In this document: piece by piece, positions 38,051 through 48,505 of the stretch
Layout of the letters: every line of letters starts with the position of its first letter
Position numbering within the stretch: position 1 is the stretch's first letter
Assembly (NCBI GenBank): GCA_008692225.1
Contig: VICG01000001.1
Span: forward strand, 2,891,501 to 2,955,500
Direction: 5' to 3'
Length of the DNA stretch: 64,000 nt
DNA from: Monilinia fructicola
Taxonomy: Eukaryota; Ascomycota; Leotiomycetes; Helotiales; Sclerotiniaceae
Made by a program: the position numbers and the translations under genes
The notes under the pieces: model-generated
What the model was told of the DNA's origin: nothing
The model's database searches: none
What the model saw: the letters and a program-made list of their open reading frames with translations, nothing else

Positions 38051-38205
38051 CTTATGACGGTCGTTACGGAAAGAGTCGGCTTCATTGTTGCCGACAGCCT
38101 TGGCATGTCGGCAGGAGCGACACAGTTAGCATAGTTATAAGTAGACAGCTTAGGTAGATTCAATGAAGTGCAGCTTTACCACGATCCATGTTTCCTGCCA
38201 GAGTA
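35913..38205. mobile_element. DNA transposon remnant with long terminal inverted repeats
   Basis: A left end of about 185 bp (35913-36100) begins TGGCAAGAAACGTGTATCGT and runs through GGGTATCAGCTTCAAGGCCG to TGTCGGTCGTGACGG. Its reverse complement, with a deletion and substitutions, forms the right end (about 38053-38205), which finishes CCACGATCCATGTTTCCTGC. These are terminal inverted repeats of a class II element. A further direct copy of the left end lies at 37679-37861. The interior has no intact transposase. Either a 2.3 kb element holds a nested copy, or a ~530 bp MITE-like unit (37.68-38.2 kb) sits next to a second left end. Confidence 0.7.
37679..37861. repeat. Third, heavily mutated copy of the transposon end
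   Basis: Aligns in direct orientation with 35913-36100 from the ATGTATCGT segment to TATCGGTCGTGA. Almost all differences are C-to-T or G-to-A (for example CTATCTAATACTATC becomes CTATTTAATACTGTT, and GGCCGACTCCTTCC becomes AGCCGACTTCTTTT), as expected of RIP. Confidence 0.7.
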
Positions 38206-39665
38206 CATCTATCTACAATGAAGGGAGGATCATGGGTCGGTCTAATCATATCCTCCACACCTTCCATTACTGATCCTGATAATATCAAGCCTTATCAATC
38301 TTAACCCTAAGGGCTGATGCAAAATATTACGCTATTGTTAATATCAATATTAATTTCAGGCGATATTTTCTAGCTTCCCACTCGCTCCAAGAAGGCTGAA
38401 CCACTTTATCCTTGATATTTCGATCCGCTGATCATCCAATCTATGATCTCCCATGATCTCCATCGCTTACCCAGTCAGCCGAAGGAATACTCTGTTGATC
38501 CTATACCTTTCCCGATATACAGTAGAACGACGTCATCGGCACAAAGAAAGCAGTTTATCGCCAGCAGCAGTGAATATTTCATGACAAGAGAATATGTAAC
38601 ATTGGAGGAGAAAGAAATGACAGGCTCCTCAAGCAGAACTGACACGATAGCTACCCGAGTGAAATAGAATAGCAAGTCAACGTCGATGAGAGTGCGCAGT
38701 AGCATCTAGGTTTTCAACCGTAATGACGGCGGCATTGAATGAAATAATGATAGCAAGCAACAGCAACAGCAGATCATTGACAATAAAAGTCCCCGCCTTT
38801 GGACTCTCACTTCCTATCCCCGAAAATTTTATTGATCATATATTAACCTCCATGTCTTCCATGCGGTATCTCTCCGGGCGAGAAGAGCCCATCCTCTGAG
38901 TTGAAGAGAATGCGCTTTTGAACCAGACAACTCCCAACCAACAAGTCATCACCCCAGAAATTTCATACCATCAGTAGTTCTATAAAAAATCAGCACACAC
39001 CCAATCTTCTCTCTAATAACTACCTAGACTTACTGCGTTCATCAGCAACTCAATAGCCGCTTTAGCGCAGCTGGCTAGACCGCGGCCGTAATGGCCGTTG
39101 AGATGGTGTAAACGAGAAAACGCACGGAAATCCAGGATTTCATGGGACTCCATAGTTCTGGCACTTATGCCATATCTTTTTGGGGGGATCGTCTCGCTAG
39201 TTTTGGACTGCGTTCGTAGGGCCGCTGATGAGATTTGGGTTCGTGTGAGTTTGTGGGTGTGAAGGTGAGGGGTTGTCCTCGCATGTAGGAGGGTGAGAAT
39301 AAGTGGGAGGTATGAGGGTTTCGTGTCTATAAACATATGTTTCTGGAACTCGAGCATTTGTTCTCTGGTTCCTTGCATGGGACGACATGGTGATTAAACG
39401 GGTTTCTTCTGAAGCTTGGTGCTCACAATTTCTGGTAAAATACAAGACTAGCTAGGTGTGTAGAAGAATGCATCCCTGTATATCTGCATTTCTTTCCAAA
39501 TTGAAGTTGAGGAGAGATAAATCGCAAGATTAGGTAATGTTTAAATTATATGTCTATATACCTACTGCCCATGCAATAAACTAGATGTGGGCCAACGATG
39601 TTATTTCAATCAAAATCGTCACAATCTAATACCGATACGCCTTTTCCCAAATATAGATACCCAAC
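38206..39665. other. Intergenic between the transposon and the P450 gene
   Basis: Short ORFs only. A tRNA A-box-like TAGCGCAGCTGG near 39.06 kb lacks the rest of a tRNA (see rejected list). Confidence 0.4.
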
Positions 39666-41523
39666 TTACGCTGGCGATATCTCCCTCTTTTCATACCCAA
39701 CCGCCTTCCCATTAACATACCCATCCTCCCCACTCACCATCTCCACATCGGCCCTATCCTTCAACTCCGCCGCCCTACTTGGCGCATCCACACCCTCGCC
39801 CCTCCTCTCCACAACATCAAACGCAAACCACTCCGGCCGTACAATCACATACGCCGTATAGTCATACCACGGCACCTCGATCTCCTCGCCCTTCTCATTC
39901 CTCTTCTTCCGAATATCCACGCTCCACAAGATCGTCGCAATAACCGTGACTAACACCATCTCCACATAATCCTGTCCAATGCAAGCGCGGCGTCCCCACC
40001 CAAACCCATGCTGCGACTTGACCGAGGGGAAGTGTGTGAGCGGTTCACGATACGTGGGGAATTCAGGGGAGAGCCAGCGTTCCGGGCGGAAGTTTTCCGG
40101 GTCGGGGTAGAGGATGGGGTCGCGACACAGCCCCCATTCGAGGGCGAAACATGTGGTGTCTTTAGGGATGAAATAGCCTTCGTATATATCGTCTTGTTTG
40201 AGGACGTGTGGAACACCTGGCGAGTTTGGTTAGTTCTGAGGTTCTATTGGATTTTATACTGCTTTGTTTGGAAGCTGGAGCTTCGGTAAAAGGGGGCGGG
40301 AGAGAGAGGTTACGTACCTGCGGGAGCCGGACTCCTCCACCTGAATATTTCCCTGATGATCGCCCTCACTACAGGCAAATTCTGGATATCTTCATAGCAT
40401 GGTGGTCGTTCCCCACACACTCTATCAACCTCCTCCTGTCCCTTACTTTGCCATTCCGGACTAACAATCATGGCATGAAAGAAACTTTGAATAGGTGATG
40501 AAGTGAGTATACTTCCGATCAGAGCCATCATACCCACCGAATACGTGTTATCCTCATCCAGCGCAGGAGTGGTAGGCATAGTAAGATGTCTCGACATCCA
40601 AGTGCTAGGCGCCTTCTCACTCTGGAGCGACTTCCTCACAGCCTCCTTTTGCCCAAACCAGAAATTTCTCTCCCGGAGAAAACGCACGCGTTCTTGGACT
40701 CTCCACGGTTGCAGGAAATCAGGCACCCAATCGGGGAACTTGCGGAGAAAAGGAAGTTTGTTTTGAATGTCGCCATCGGCGGAGATGCGGCGGAGGAGAT
40801 GATTTGCGCGCATGATGGTTTCTTTGGCGGTGGAGAGACGCGAATCGTTCCAGGCCATTTGCGCGGAGATTTGCGAGGTGCATTCTTCGCAGAATTGTTT
40901 GAAGAGATGAGGTTCAGCGATGAGGCGGGTCACGAATGTTGCGGCGCCTTTTTGTGAGAGGTCTTTGAGGCGGTCGGGAGGCATGCTAGACATGGTGTTT
41001 TTCATCCAGTTTTTGATGCGCTTCATGTCGTCTAGAGGGGTGTTAGTTTGAGCTGTGGAAATGTGAGAATTACGGAAACATACCACCATAAGTAACAAGG
41101 GGAATGTATCTATTGGTAAATCTACAATCTTCTCCAATGGCTGGAAGGAATGGCCTATCTGAGTAGATTGCTCCTCTTTTAACGAACAAATCTTCGCAAA
41201 TCTTATGAGAGGTAATCCAAACGGTATTCTTTCCATTCAAATTGACTTGAAAAATTGTGCCATAGTCCTTGCTCCAGTGAACCATCTTCATCCATGGATT
41301 CTTGGGGTCAAGGTCAGGAACTGATCCGATGATCGGATATCCTATAGTAAAACATTATTAAAAGTTCGTCAACGACATATCTTCCACAATCATTCTTACC
41401 TTTTGGACCCGGCAGTGACTTGGCCCCATCTGGTATCTTGACTTTCTTGAAAAGACGTTCATAAGAAAGATAACATATAAAACTCGCAACAGAAACAACG
41501 AGCAGCAATGAAGAGAAAGCCAT
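39666..41523 (-). CDS. Cytochrome P450 monooxygenase
   Basis: Four exons: 41400-41523, 41084-41341, 40318-41031, 39666-40216 (549 codons, 548 aa). A microsomal P450 with an N-terminal membrane anchor (LLLVVSVASFICYLSYERLF) and a Pro-rich hinge (LPGPKGYPIIGSVP). The K-helix ExxR is E355-R358 (REIFRWR), the PERF-type motif is FRPERW (408-413), and the heme loop FGWGRRACIG places the axial Cys at 444. All essential motifs are intact, so it should be active. The organisation resembles fungal secondary-metabolism or xenobiotic P450s, but the CYP family cannot be fixed by eye. The C-terminal exon is much more GC3-rich than the first exons. No terpene or polyketide core enzyme is nearby. Confidence 0.93.
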
Positions 41524-44500
41524 ACTTGCCGATCGCTAAATGATCGACGACAAGGTTTTGATGTGGAAAAAAAGAAAAAAATAAGGGACGTTGGGGACTT
41601 GATACTAAATAATTGGTTTCCTTCTAGAATCTTTAAAAGAAACAAATAAACAAATAAATAAAGAAACGAGATACGAAAAACCCACGACATTAGTAGTTGA
41701 TGGACTATTTAGTACTCCCGTTCATGATCTGGTCCACTAAGACAAAACTGGTCCACAGTTTGCCTGGATTTTACGATTTTCATCAGAATACACACACAGG
41801 AGGACCAAGCCGCAGGCAAAAGATAGGAAGATACTTCCTTCGTCTTTGTAGATCCTGTGACGAGAGTAGATTGTTGCTATTGCTGAAACCTCAGAGATGT
41901 ACTATCTTCATGAGCACGGATACTAAGGATCGCCCGCTATGATCTAGTACACCCTTTAGTGCTTAAGCTCGTATGCCATGTTCCCAATCCGAGGCTCAAT
42001 CGCGTCAATGTTTTCTGATATTGAGTACACGAACACCTACCGCATGTTTTGTTTGCCGCATGTTTTGTTTGACGCTTGCTTCACATGTATCTTCCAGCTT
42101 GGATTCAACAAGTATACATACATATACACGTGTTTTATGCTGCCTGAGAATGACTGCTGCGATTTGACTTCAAGAACTATACCTATTGATGCTAAACCTG
42201 TTTTAGGATGAATGACTAGTCAGCTGGTAGAAGGATTGCAAGGCTGATCGATTGACATAATTACTTCCCATATTTGTTTCTCTATTTTCCAAGACGGAAG
42301 AACGACTTGTTCATTTTGATTAACAATACATGAATGGGGCGAACCTGAGCTATATTGGCACTAGGGTATCAGAAATGCTACCCCGCGGACCTCTATAAAC
42401 GCTTGATGGTGTAGATCCTTGCCGCACAGGGCTTCATGTTCATGAATTCTTGAACGCATTGGAATTCGTACTGTACCCTTTGAATCTGTAATCAACCCGT
42501 GTTTGTGGATGTAGGGACGAGGGTACCTCGTTTATTGTTGAAGATCATAGGTACTTGTAACTACTTCGTATACCAACGAACCATGGCTTCATCATTAGTG
42601 CTGGTGGTAAAGATAACCACAGCCATAGATAAAGTCTTTGCGTAGGTTTTCAGGGTAACGGCTCGGTGTTTCTCCTCTTCCTAATCATATCCATTTTGTC
42701 GAAACCGAGGTGTATGGACGAAGATTTCAGCCGACCCGTCTCTGGCCAAAACAATAGATGGTAAACTTTCTTATAAAGTTTATACAGATTGCTTGATTTG
42801 TTGTTTGGCAAAACACCTACCTACCTGTTCACAGTGTGCATACTTCCGAAGCACTTGCAAACCTACCTTTGGATATTTCAATTGCGTCGTTCCCGAAAAG
42901 ACCGAACAGGCAGACGGAGATCTCGTATGTTACAGTAACTAGTGTATCTTTAATCTAATGCAGGTATACAGCGTTTGTGTAACGTAGTACAACGGTGACG
43001 CTGAGGTTATACTCGAGTACGTACTTCAAAATAGTAGGTAGGAATAGGTACGAGGTATTGATGGTGATGTCATGGACTACATAACGTCAGTAAGGGGTTT
43101 GTTTGACAAAAGACGACGACATCGAAGGAACGAAGAGATTGAAGAGATGACGGAATGATAAGAAACGCGTTGAACGCAATAGAACTAACATTATTCGTTT
43201 GACTCCGTCCAGTGACAATTGGACCAAGGATAGACTTTAAGCGTGAAAAGAAGCTTTCGAGTCATAAGAACTATCATTTCCCACGTATTATGATTCATGA
43301 AAATGAAGGAATATTGGAGATGACGCCGCTGATCCTCTTCCAAAAAGTCAGCAAGCATAATGATGGTGATTTTGACCTAAGGTTGTGAGACAAGGTTGGT
43401 ACGCCAACGTAGGTTAGAACTACATCATGTGATATTAGTCAAGGTGATAACCGTATCATAGACTTTTATGATGACCTAGCCGGAGATGATGGAAACATAA
43501 TAAGTACCTACCTAGGTAGTATATACGTTATTTATATACATCTTGAATTCGAATATAACCCAATTGCAAACAAACCATTACTAAAACAGAAGGGGAGGCA
43601 TCAGGGCACCCCTTCACAAACCTTTGATCTTCTTCTAATAACGATGAATCCATATTCTGCTTGAAAAGGGGATTCTCAAACTGAAGTCTTGACTCTTCTT
43701 GATCGTTCGAGAGTTCCCAGATCCATGGATATATCTGATGGCTTAATTAGGTCTACTTCCGATAAGAATTGTTTCATCTCATTTGACTTGGGACTTCTAG
43801 AAGGCTGATAGGGGCAACCGACCTACTAGGTAGGTATACTTCAAACGCCACTACAGTATAACAACACTTCAACCTTCACCACACCCACAACTAGAATCTT
43901 TTGAATGACTCCACGATTCCAAGCCTCCAATCCAAATTCAAAATAGCCCCAGACTGGCAAACCAGATTTATTCATAGCCAATCCTATATCTGCTCTCTTC
44001 TACAAAATAAGGAAGCGAGCCAAACGACAAGTACACTGGACATCCAACATAATCATCCATCAGGCATGATACTTCAAATGGGCTCAGCAAGGTTAAGAAG
44101 TTTTAACCTTGACAATGAAGTCATACTCCAGTACCTTTCAAAGAAATGCAAATGACCGGCCTTCGCATTTGTCTGAAGGACACAACCTTATTACAGTTCA
44201 GCTGTGAAGACGAACTTTTGAAGTAACCTTCATTAAGAAGGATGATGAGGTACTACTCATTTGAGAGTCTACAGTCAATTTGAAGTTCCCAAATTAGGAG
44301 CATGCGACTAATCTTAGCATACGAATCTTCAAGGTTGACCATAGAATAGGATCTTGGGAAGATCGGGAATTGTATAGCAACCTCAAACAAAATATCCCAA
44401 GCATATAATGAATGCAATGAGGATTAAATTGAAGCAAGCTCTATGGAAGGGAGGACTCTGCAAACATCACTTACTTCGCTAAAGAATAACTTTCTTAGTT

Positions 44501-45465
44501 ACTCTCATAACCATCATACAATTCAATAATCCCACAGATAGTTCTGTCTTCAGCTTTGATTCCACCTCTCAGCGTATGCCTCCTTCCATATATATGTTTT
44601 ACGCATATGAGTAACTCCTTTCTCTATCAGCGTTGATATCTTTCGCAGAAATTTGCAAGAAAGTTATGACCAGCTAGTTTTGGATCGATGACTCTCAATC
44701 CCAGTCTATTCTGTATCACGGGGTAGCATCCTAGCCTGGAGATGAGAGGAGGGTGAAATTTTGGCATCCAGTAGTTCGGTATTAGGTCAGACCCAAGCTT
44801 CCAATGTCTACAAAACTTTCAATGGCTGAAAACCTGGAGTGGCTCAATCATTTCGAATTTATTCAAAGCTCCACAACCAACCATGTTCACATGATCTCAA
44901 TCTTCCAAATTAGTTTGATCTGCTAAAGCAATTCAAGAGTTAAAGTCTTTCATTGTTGAACTGCCGCCCGAACTATTGGAATACCAAATAAGCTTCCAGT
45001 AAATGGGACGAGTGTCCTGTGACCAAAACTAATTCGTTGCTCCAGGCATTTATATTCGAAAAACTAGGGGTAGGTAGACGTCGATGCCCAAGTACATATA
45101 TCCTGTGCCAATACCAAAGCCCAAAAGGTTGTAGCCCCCGCACAAGTTCTGACTTCTATCGTGGAATTATATATTATCTGGACTGCACTAATCAACTGCT
45201 CGCAAACGGTAGTTTGAGGTCAAGGACATGATCAAAAGGAGAAAATCGATTCAGTGAACGGGAAAAATGATCCTACCCGCCCACGGAACAGTCAATCGCG
45301 GATTACATGCGACCCGTCTGTATCTGAGGGTATTTATATCCTTCCCTCGAAGAATAGTAACTCGAACTATCTCTACAGGCCCAATTTTCTCCGATCTGAA
45401 GTAAGCGTCAAGTTTCTGGCTCTAGCAACTATGCCTAGCATTCTAGGCCGCCTGATGCAATTCCT
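41524..45465. other. Long gene-poor stretch
   Basis: Nearly 4 kb without a recognisable gene on either strand; ORFs are all under 90 codons. CCTAGGTAGG-type short palindromes occur near 43.5 and 43.8 kb. Faint, unconvincing resemblance to the downstream repeat core begins near 45.0-45.4 kb. Confidence 0.45.
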
Positions 45466-48096
45466 ATGTTGCATATCTACATTTTTGTGGCACAGGCCTC
45501 ATCCCAACAAGCTTGTAGATAGTACACATAATCCATTTCACTACTCTCAAACCATGAATTACCCAAAGCTGGAAGTATAATGGCGCTTTTGATAGATTCG
45601 GTAGCTATGGCTAGTATTTCGAACCGTCTTTGAACATTCCTCCACTCAGAGTCCATGAGAGAGTTATGCTGCACGTCTACATCTCTTGAATTACAAGATT
45701 AATCCTGGAAAGTGTTCATGAGCCGTATGAATCGTTACCACATTACGCGGAAATCTATAAATTCGTGATGACAAATATACGCCTGTGGCTCTACTTGACT
45801 CGGGTGCTTCTGACTAGTTTCTCAAACCGTTTCCAGATATGTTCCAATCAGTCTCTCAAAAGACGTATGTTGCATATCTACGTTCTTACCTTTTCAGGTG
45901 TCATCCTGGCAAGTGTGCCAGTATCTGATATAGTTTATGTGGCAAGGGTGTCAGTATTTGATATAGTTTATGTCGCTACTATAAAATCGACAAGCCGCAC
46001 GCGAAGTGCAATCCTCATGTTTTAGTTTCGACCGTTGGAAATTAGTGTTCGAATCGTCATCAAGAACACTCCATTTAGAATCCTCAAGAGTGATTTGTTG
46101 CATGTCTACGCTTCCCTTTTTACAGGCCTCACCCTTACAAGTAAATTCATGAATCAATAAGCCATGGAGGGGTGGAATCACTAGGTTATCTGCTTTTTAG
46201 AGCTACCTAGATAGGACTAGCCATGATTCGAATCGTCTACAGTAACCTTAGGGTTAGATATTTCGCAATCTGTCCACATCCTTATATAGTGATGACTATG
46301 GAGAAGTTCTCGAAAAGATATTGTAGTAGATATCATCGAGTTATATACTACTGGAAATTATCTGAACACAGCATGAAATGCGTCGAATATCATGCCTTTC
46401 AATTGCGCCATCTGCCTTCTATTTAATATGGATCAACGCTGATGTTTCTTGAATCTTAGCCGAGTTCCAGAACTTTACAGTGTCCTCGTGATTGTTATTA
46501 TTTTCTAATGGTGTCCAGGAAGGTGCACACCTTCCCACTCATGAGAGGGCAGGCATGGCCCATGGTAACAGCCACCATTTCCATCGCGTAACTGACGAGC
46601 AATCATAGATTTTGAATCCCTTATGTTGCACATCTATATTCTCATTTTACAGGCCTCATCCTTCCAAGTGAACATCAAAGCAATCCCCGAGTCCCAAGAG
46701 AAACCATCCGTCTCCTTAGTTCTCTCCGCTAAAAATAAACTTCCTTCACTTCTTGCTGGATTCTGCCACTCAGGGCATTCGATATGTTTATGTTGCATGT
46801 CTCTACTTCTATATGTACAAGGCTCGTCCTGACAAGCGTGTGAAGAGTGCATTTTGGTCTGAGTCGTAGTAATGTTTAGCTTCAAGTTTAGAGGAGGCCC
46901 AGTGCCACAATGAACTAGCTCAGCGGACTGACTCAGGGCAGGCTTTAAATTTTGTAATCTTTTGGGTAGTGACACGTATGAATAAGCGGAATTAGGCTTG
47001 CCTAAATCTTCGATTTTATACATGTTGCTCTCTACTTTCATCTTCACTTCATTTTCCTTCATCCACCATACCGCCTTCGAAAGCAGGGTGGACCTTTTAC
47101 TTGTCCGTTGTCTTTTGATAAATTACTCGGTTAGTTACCTAGGTATTTATTTAGCAGTGAGTATTATGTTGCTAATTCTCTTTGCATGACGTCATGATTG
47201 AGATAAAGACCTCTTCCAATGTTCAGTCGCAACTTGTATACCTGCAGTTCTCTATTCCCCCAAGTATTGATGAAGAGATTGTTTGTAATTATGAAAACGT
47301 ATCGAATTCCAACAAACTACAGACAGCAGAAAGGAAAAGGCCACCAAAACCTTTTCCCAATTATCACAACTGATTAGTTGGCATCTACTTGGGCTTGCAG
47401 GTCAAAACTGTGGTGCATCATCTGCAAGCGAAAACGCATGCCACAGCCCAATCCCGTACTAATCCCAATCTATCACATAGCCATCAATGACAATCCATCC
47501 AAGATTTACCCAAGAACCTTCAAAAAGACTTTGTTGCACATCTATAATCCTGTGTCACAAAGCCTGATCCTAACAAGCGTCACTAGCTTAAATCACTACG
47601 TCGCAACTATCCAGACCACCAAGACCAATACCAGCACATTCACCCCCCTACCTACACCGGACCTGAGCTAAGCAATAAGAATGCCCCGCTGCAGATCTTC
47701 TTCAAGTTTTGTTGCATACCTATAAAAGAGAAATTACAAGGTGCATCCTGACAAGTATGGAAATCTTCAATCCATAGCTCCTACTCTGCTACTGACTTAC
47801 GAACCAGCAGTCTAGCCCCCCAGAACCGACTCATACAATATCCACTTATATTCCCCATTTCCCTTTTGTTGCACATCTATAACTCTGAAATTACCCAGCT
47901 CATCCCAACCAATGTTTGAAGTACCAGGTCCTCATGGGTTATATAGCTTCTACGATCTCAATTGCTCGTATGGGCTACTTTGAACCCATTGACTAGTAGT
48001 GCCAATCTTCTTTCAAATTACCCCAATCAGAGTTCTCTCAGTGAGTACTGTTGCACATCTACAATTCTCAAAATACAAGGCTCATCCTAACAAGCG
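45466..48096. repeat. Array of at least eleven ~49-bp conserved cores with divergent spacers
   Basis: On the plus strand each core reads approximately GTTGCAYRTCTA, then 12-13 variable bases, then ACARGSCTCATCCTDACAAG. Copies start near 45466, 45665, 45867, 46095, 46623, 46790, 47022 (weak), 47531, 47709, 47866 and 48048. Spacing is mostly 157-232 bp, with two gaps of about 510-530 bp that would fit lost copies. Similarity also extends upstream on the plus strand in some copies (TTCGAACCGTC, CTCAAACCGTT, TTCGAATCGTC). Read on the minus strand, the core gives a recurrent peptide C-x-D-E-[PA]-C-x5-D-[VM]-Q-[QH], but frames are interrupted by stops and indels. It may be a decayed tandem gene or exon family, or a non-coding repeat. 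Identity unknown. Confidence 0.7.
46634..47062 (-). CDS. Longest open frame in the repeat array (hypothetical)
   Basis: 142-codon ORF spanning two good cores and one weak core: HACQDEPCTYRSRDMQHKHI, FTWKDEACKMR and an N-terminal KENEVKMKVESNMYK segment that aligns with the same motif. It has no signal peptide or known domain. It may be a surviving fragment of the repeated protein rather than an expressed gene; the C-terminal core ends in a stop because one base is missing relative to the other copies. Confidence 0.25.
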   Translation of the reverse strand: MKENEVKMKVESNMYKIEDLGKPNSAYSYVSLPKRLQNLKPALSQSAELVHCGTGPPLNLKLNITTTQTKMHSSHACQDEPCTYRSRDMQHKHIECPEWQNPARSEGSLFLAERTKETDGFSWDSGIALMFTWKDEACKMRI

Positions 48097-48505
48097 TCTC
48101 CAAGTACTATGACCGTCCATACCCGACTATTAATGCACCGTGGTTGAGGTTAGCTTCGCAGCCTTTGTTAGATTGTGTTTGTACCTACCATGACATAAAC
48201 CCTCAGCTAATGAGGACCGCCCCCTGTTATTTGCGATAAATTCAGATATTTTTTGCCTAGTTATCAAGCAGATTTCAACAACTTATTCAGCCGTTTTGCA
48301 ACTGAAATATCAGAGAAATGCAAGACAAAAGATGTATTATTAATGAGTGATTGATGATCCACTATAGTACATCAATCAATGAACCATCGACTACGACATT
48401 ACCAGTTTTCCAAGGTGTCCACCAACGTTGCTTGCAGTTTTGAGTGCTGGCATCACTGTCTTATGATCTGAGTTCTTATTCACTTGTCTGCCATTAGCAA
48501 TGTTC
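48097..48505. other. Intergenic between the array and the Ser/Pro-rich gene
   Basis: 409 bp, no coding frame of note. Presumed 3' UTR of the minus-strand gene ending at 48506. Confidence 0.4.

Noticed and set aside
39061..39105. tRNA gene (A-box-like TAGCGCAGCTGG and a possible anticodon stem)
   Set aside because: No B-box, no acceptor-stem closure, and position 33 of the loop would be G rather than U.
45466..48096. CRISPR-like array (repeats with different spacers)
   Set aside because: The organism is a eukaryote, spacing is 157-528 bp rather than 60-80 bp, the core itself varies and there are no cas genes.
45466..48096. Cores as 17-18-nt introns (GTAA...TAG on the minus strand in many copies)
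   Set aside because: Spliceosomal introns this short are not known in filamentous fungi, and several copies lack the GT or start with GA, so the resemblance is likely chance within the conserved arms.
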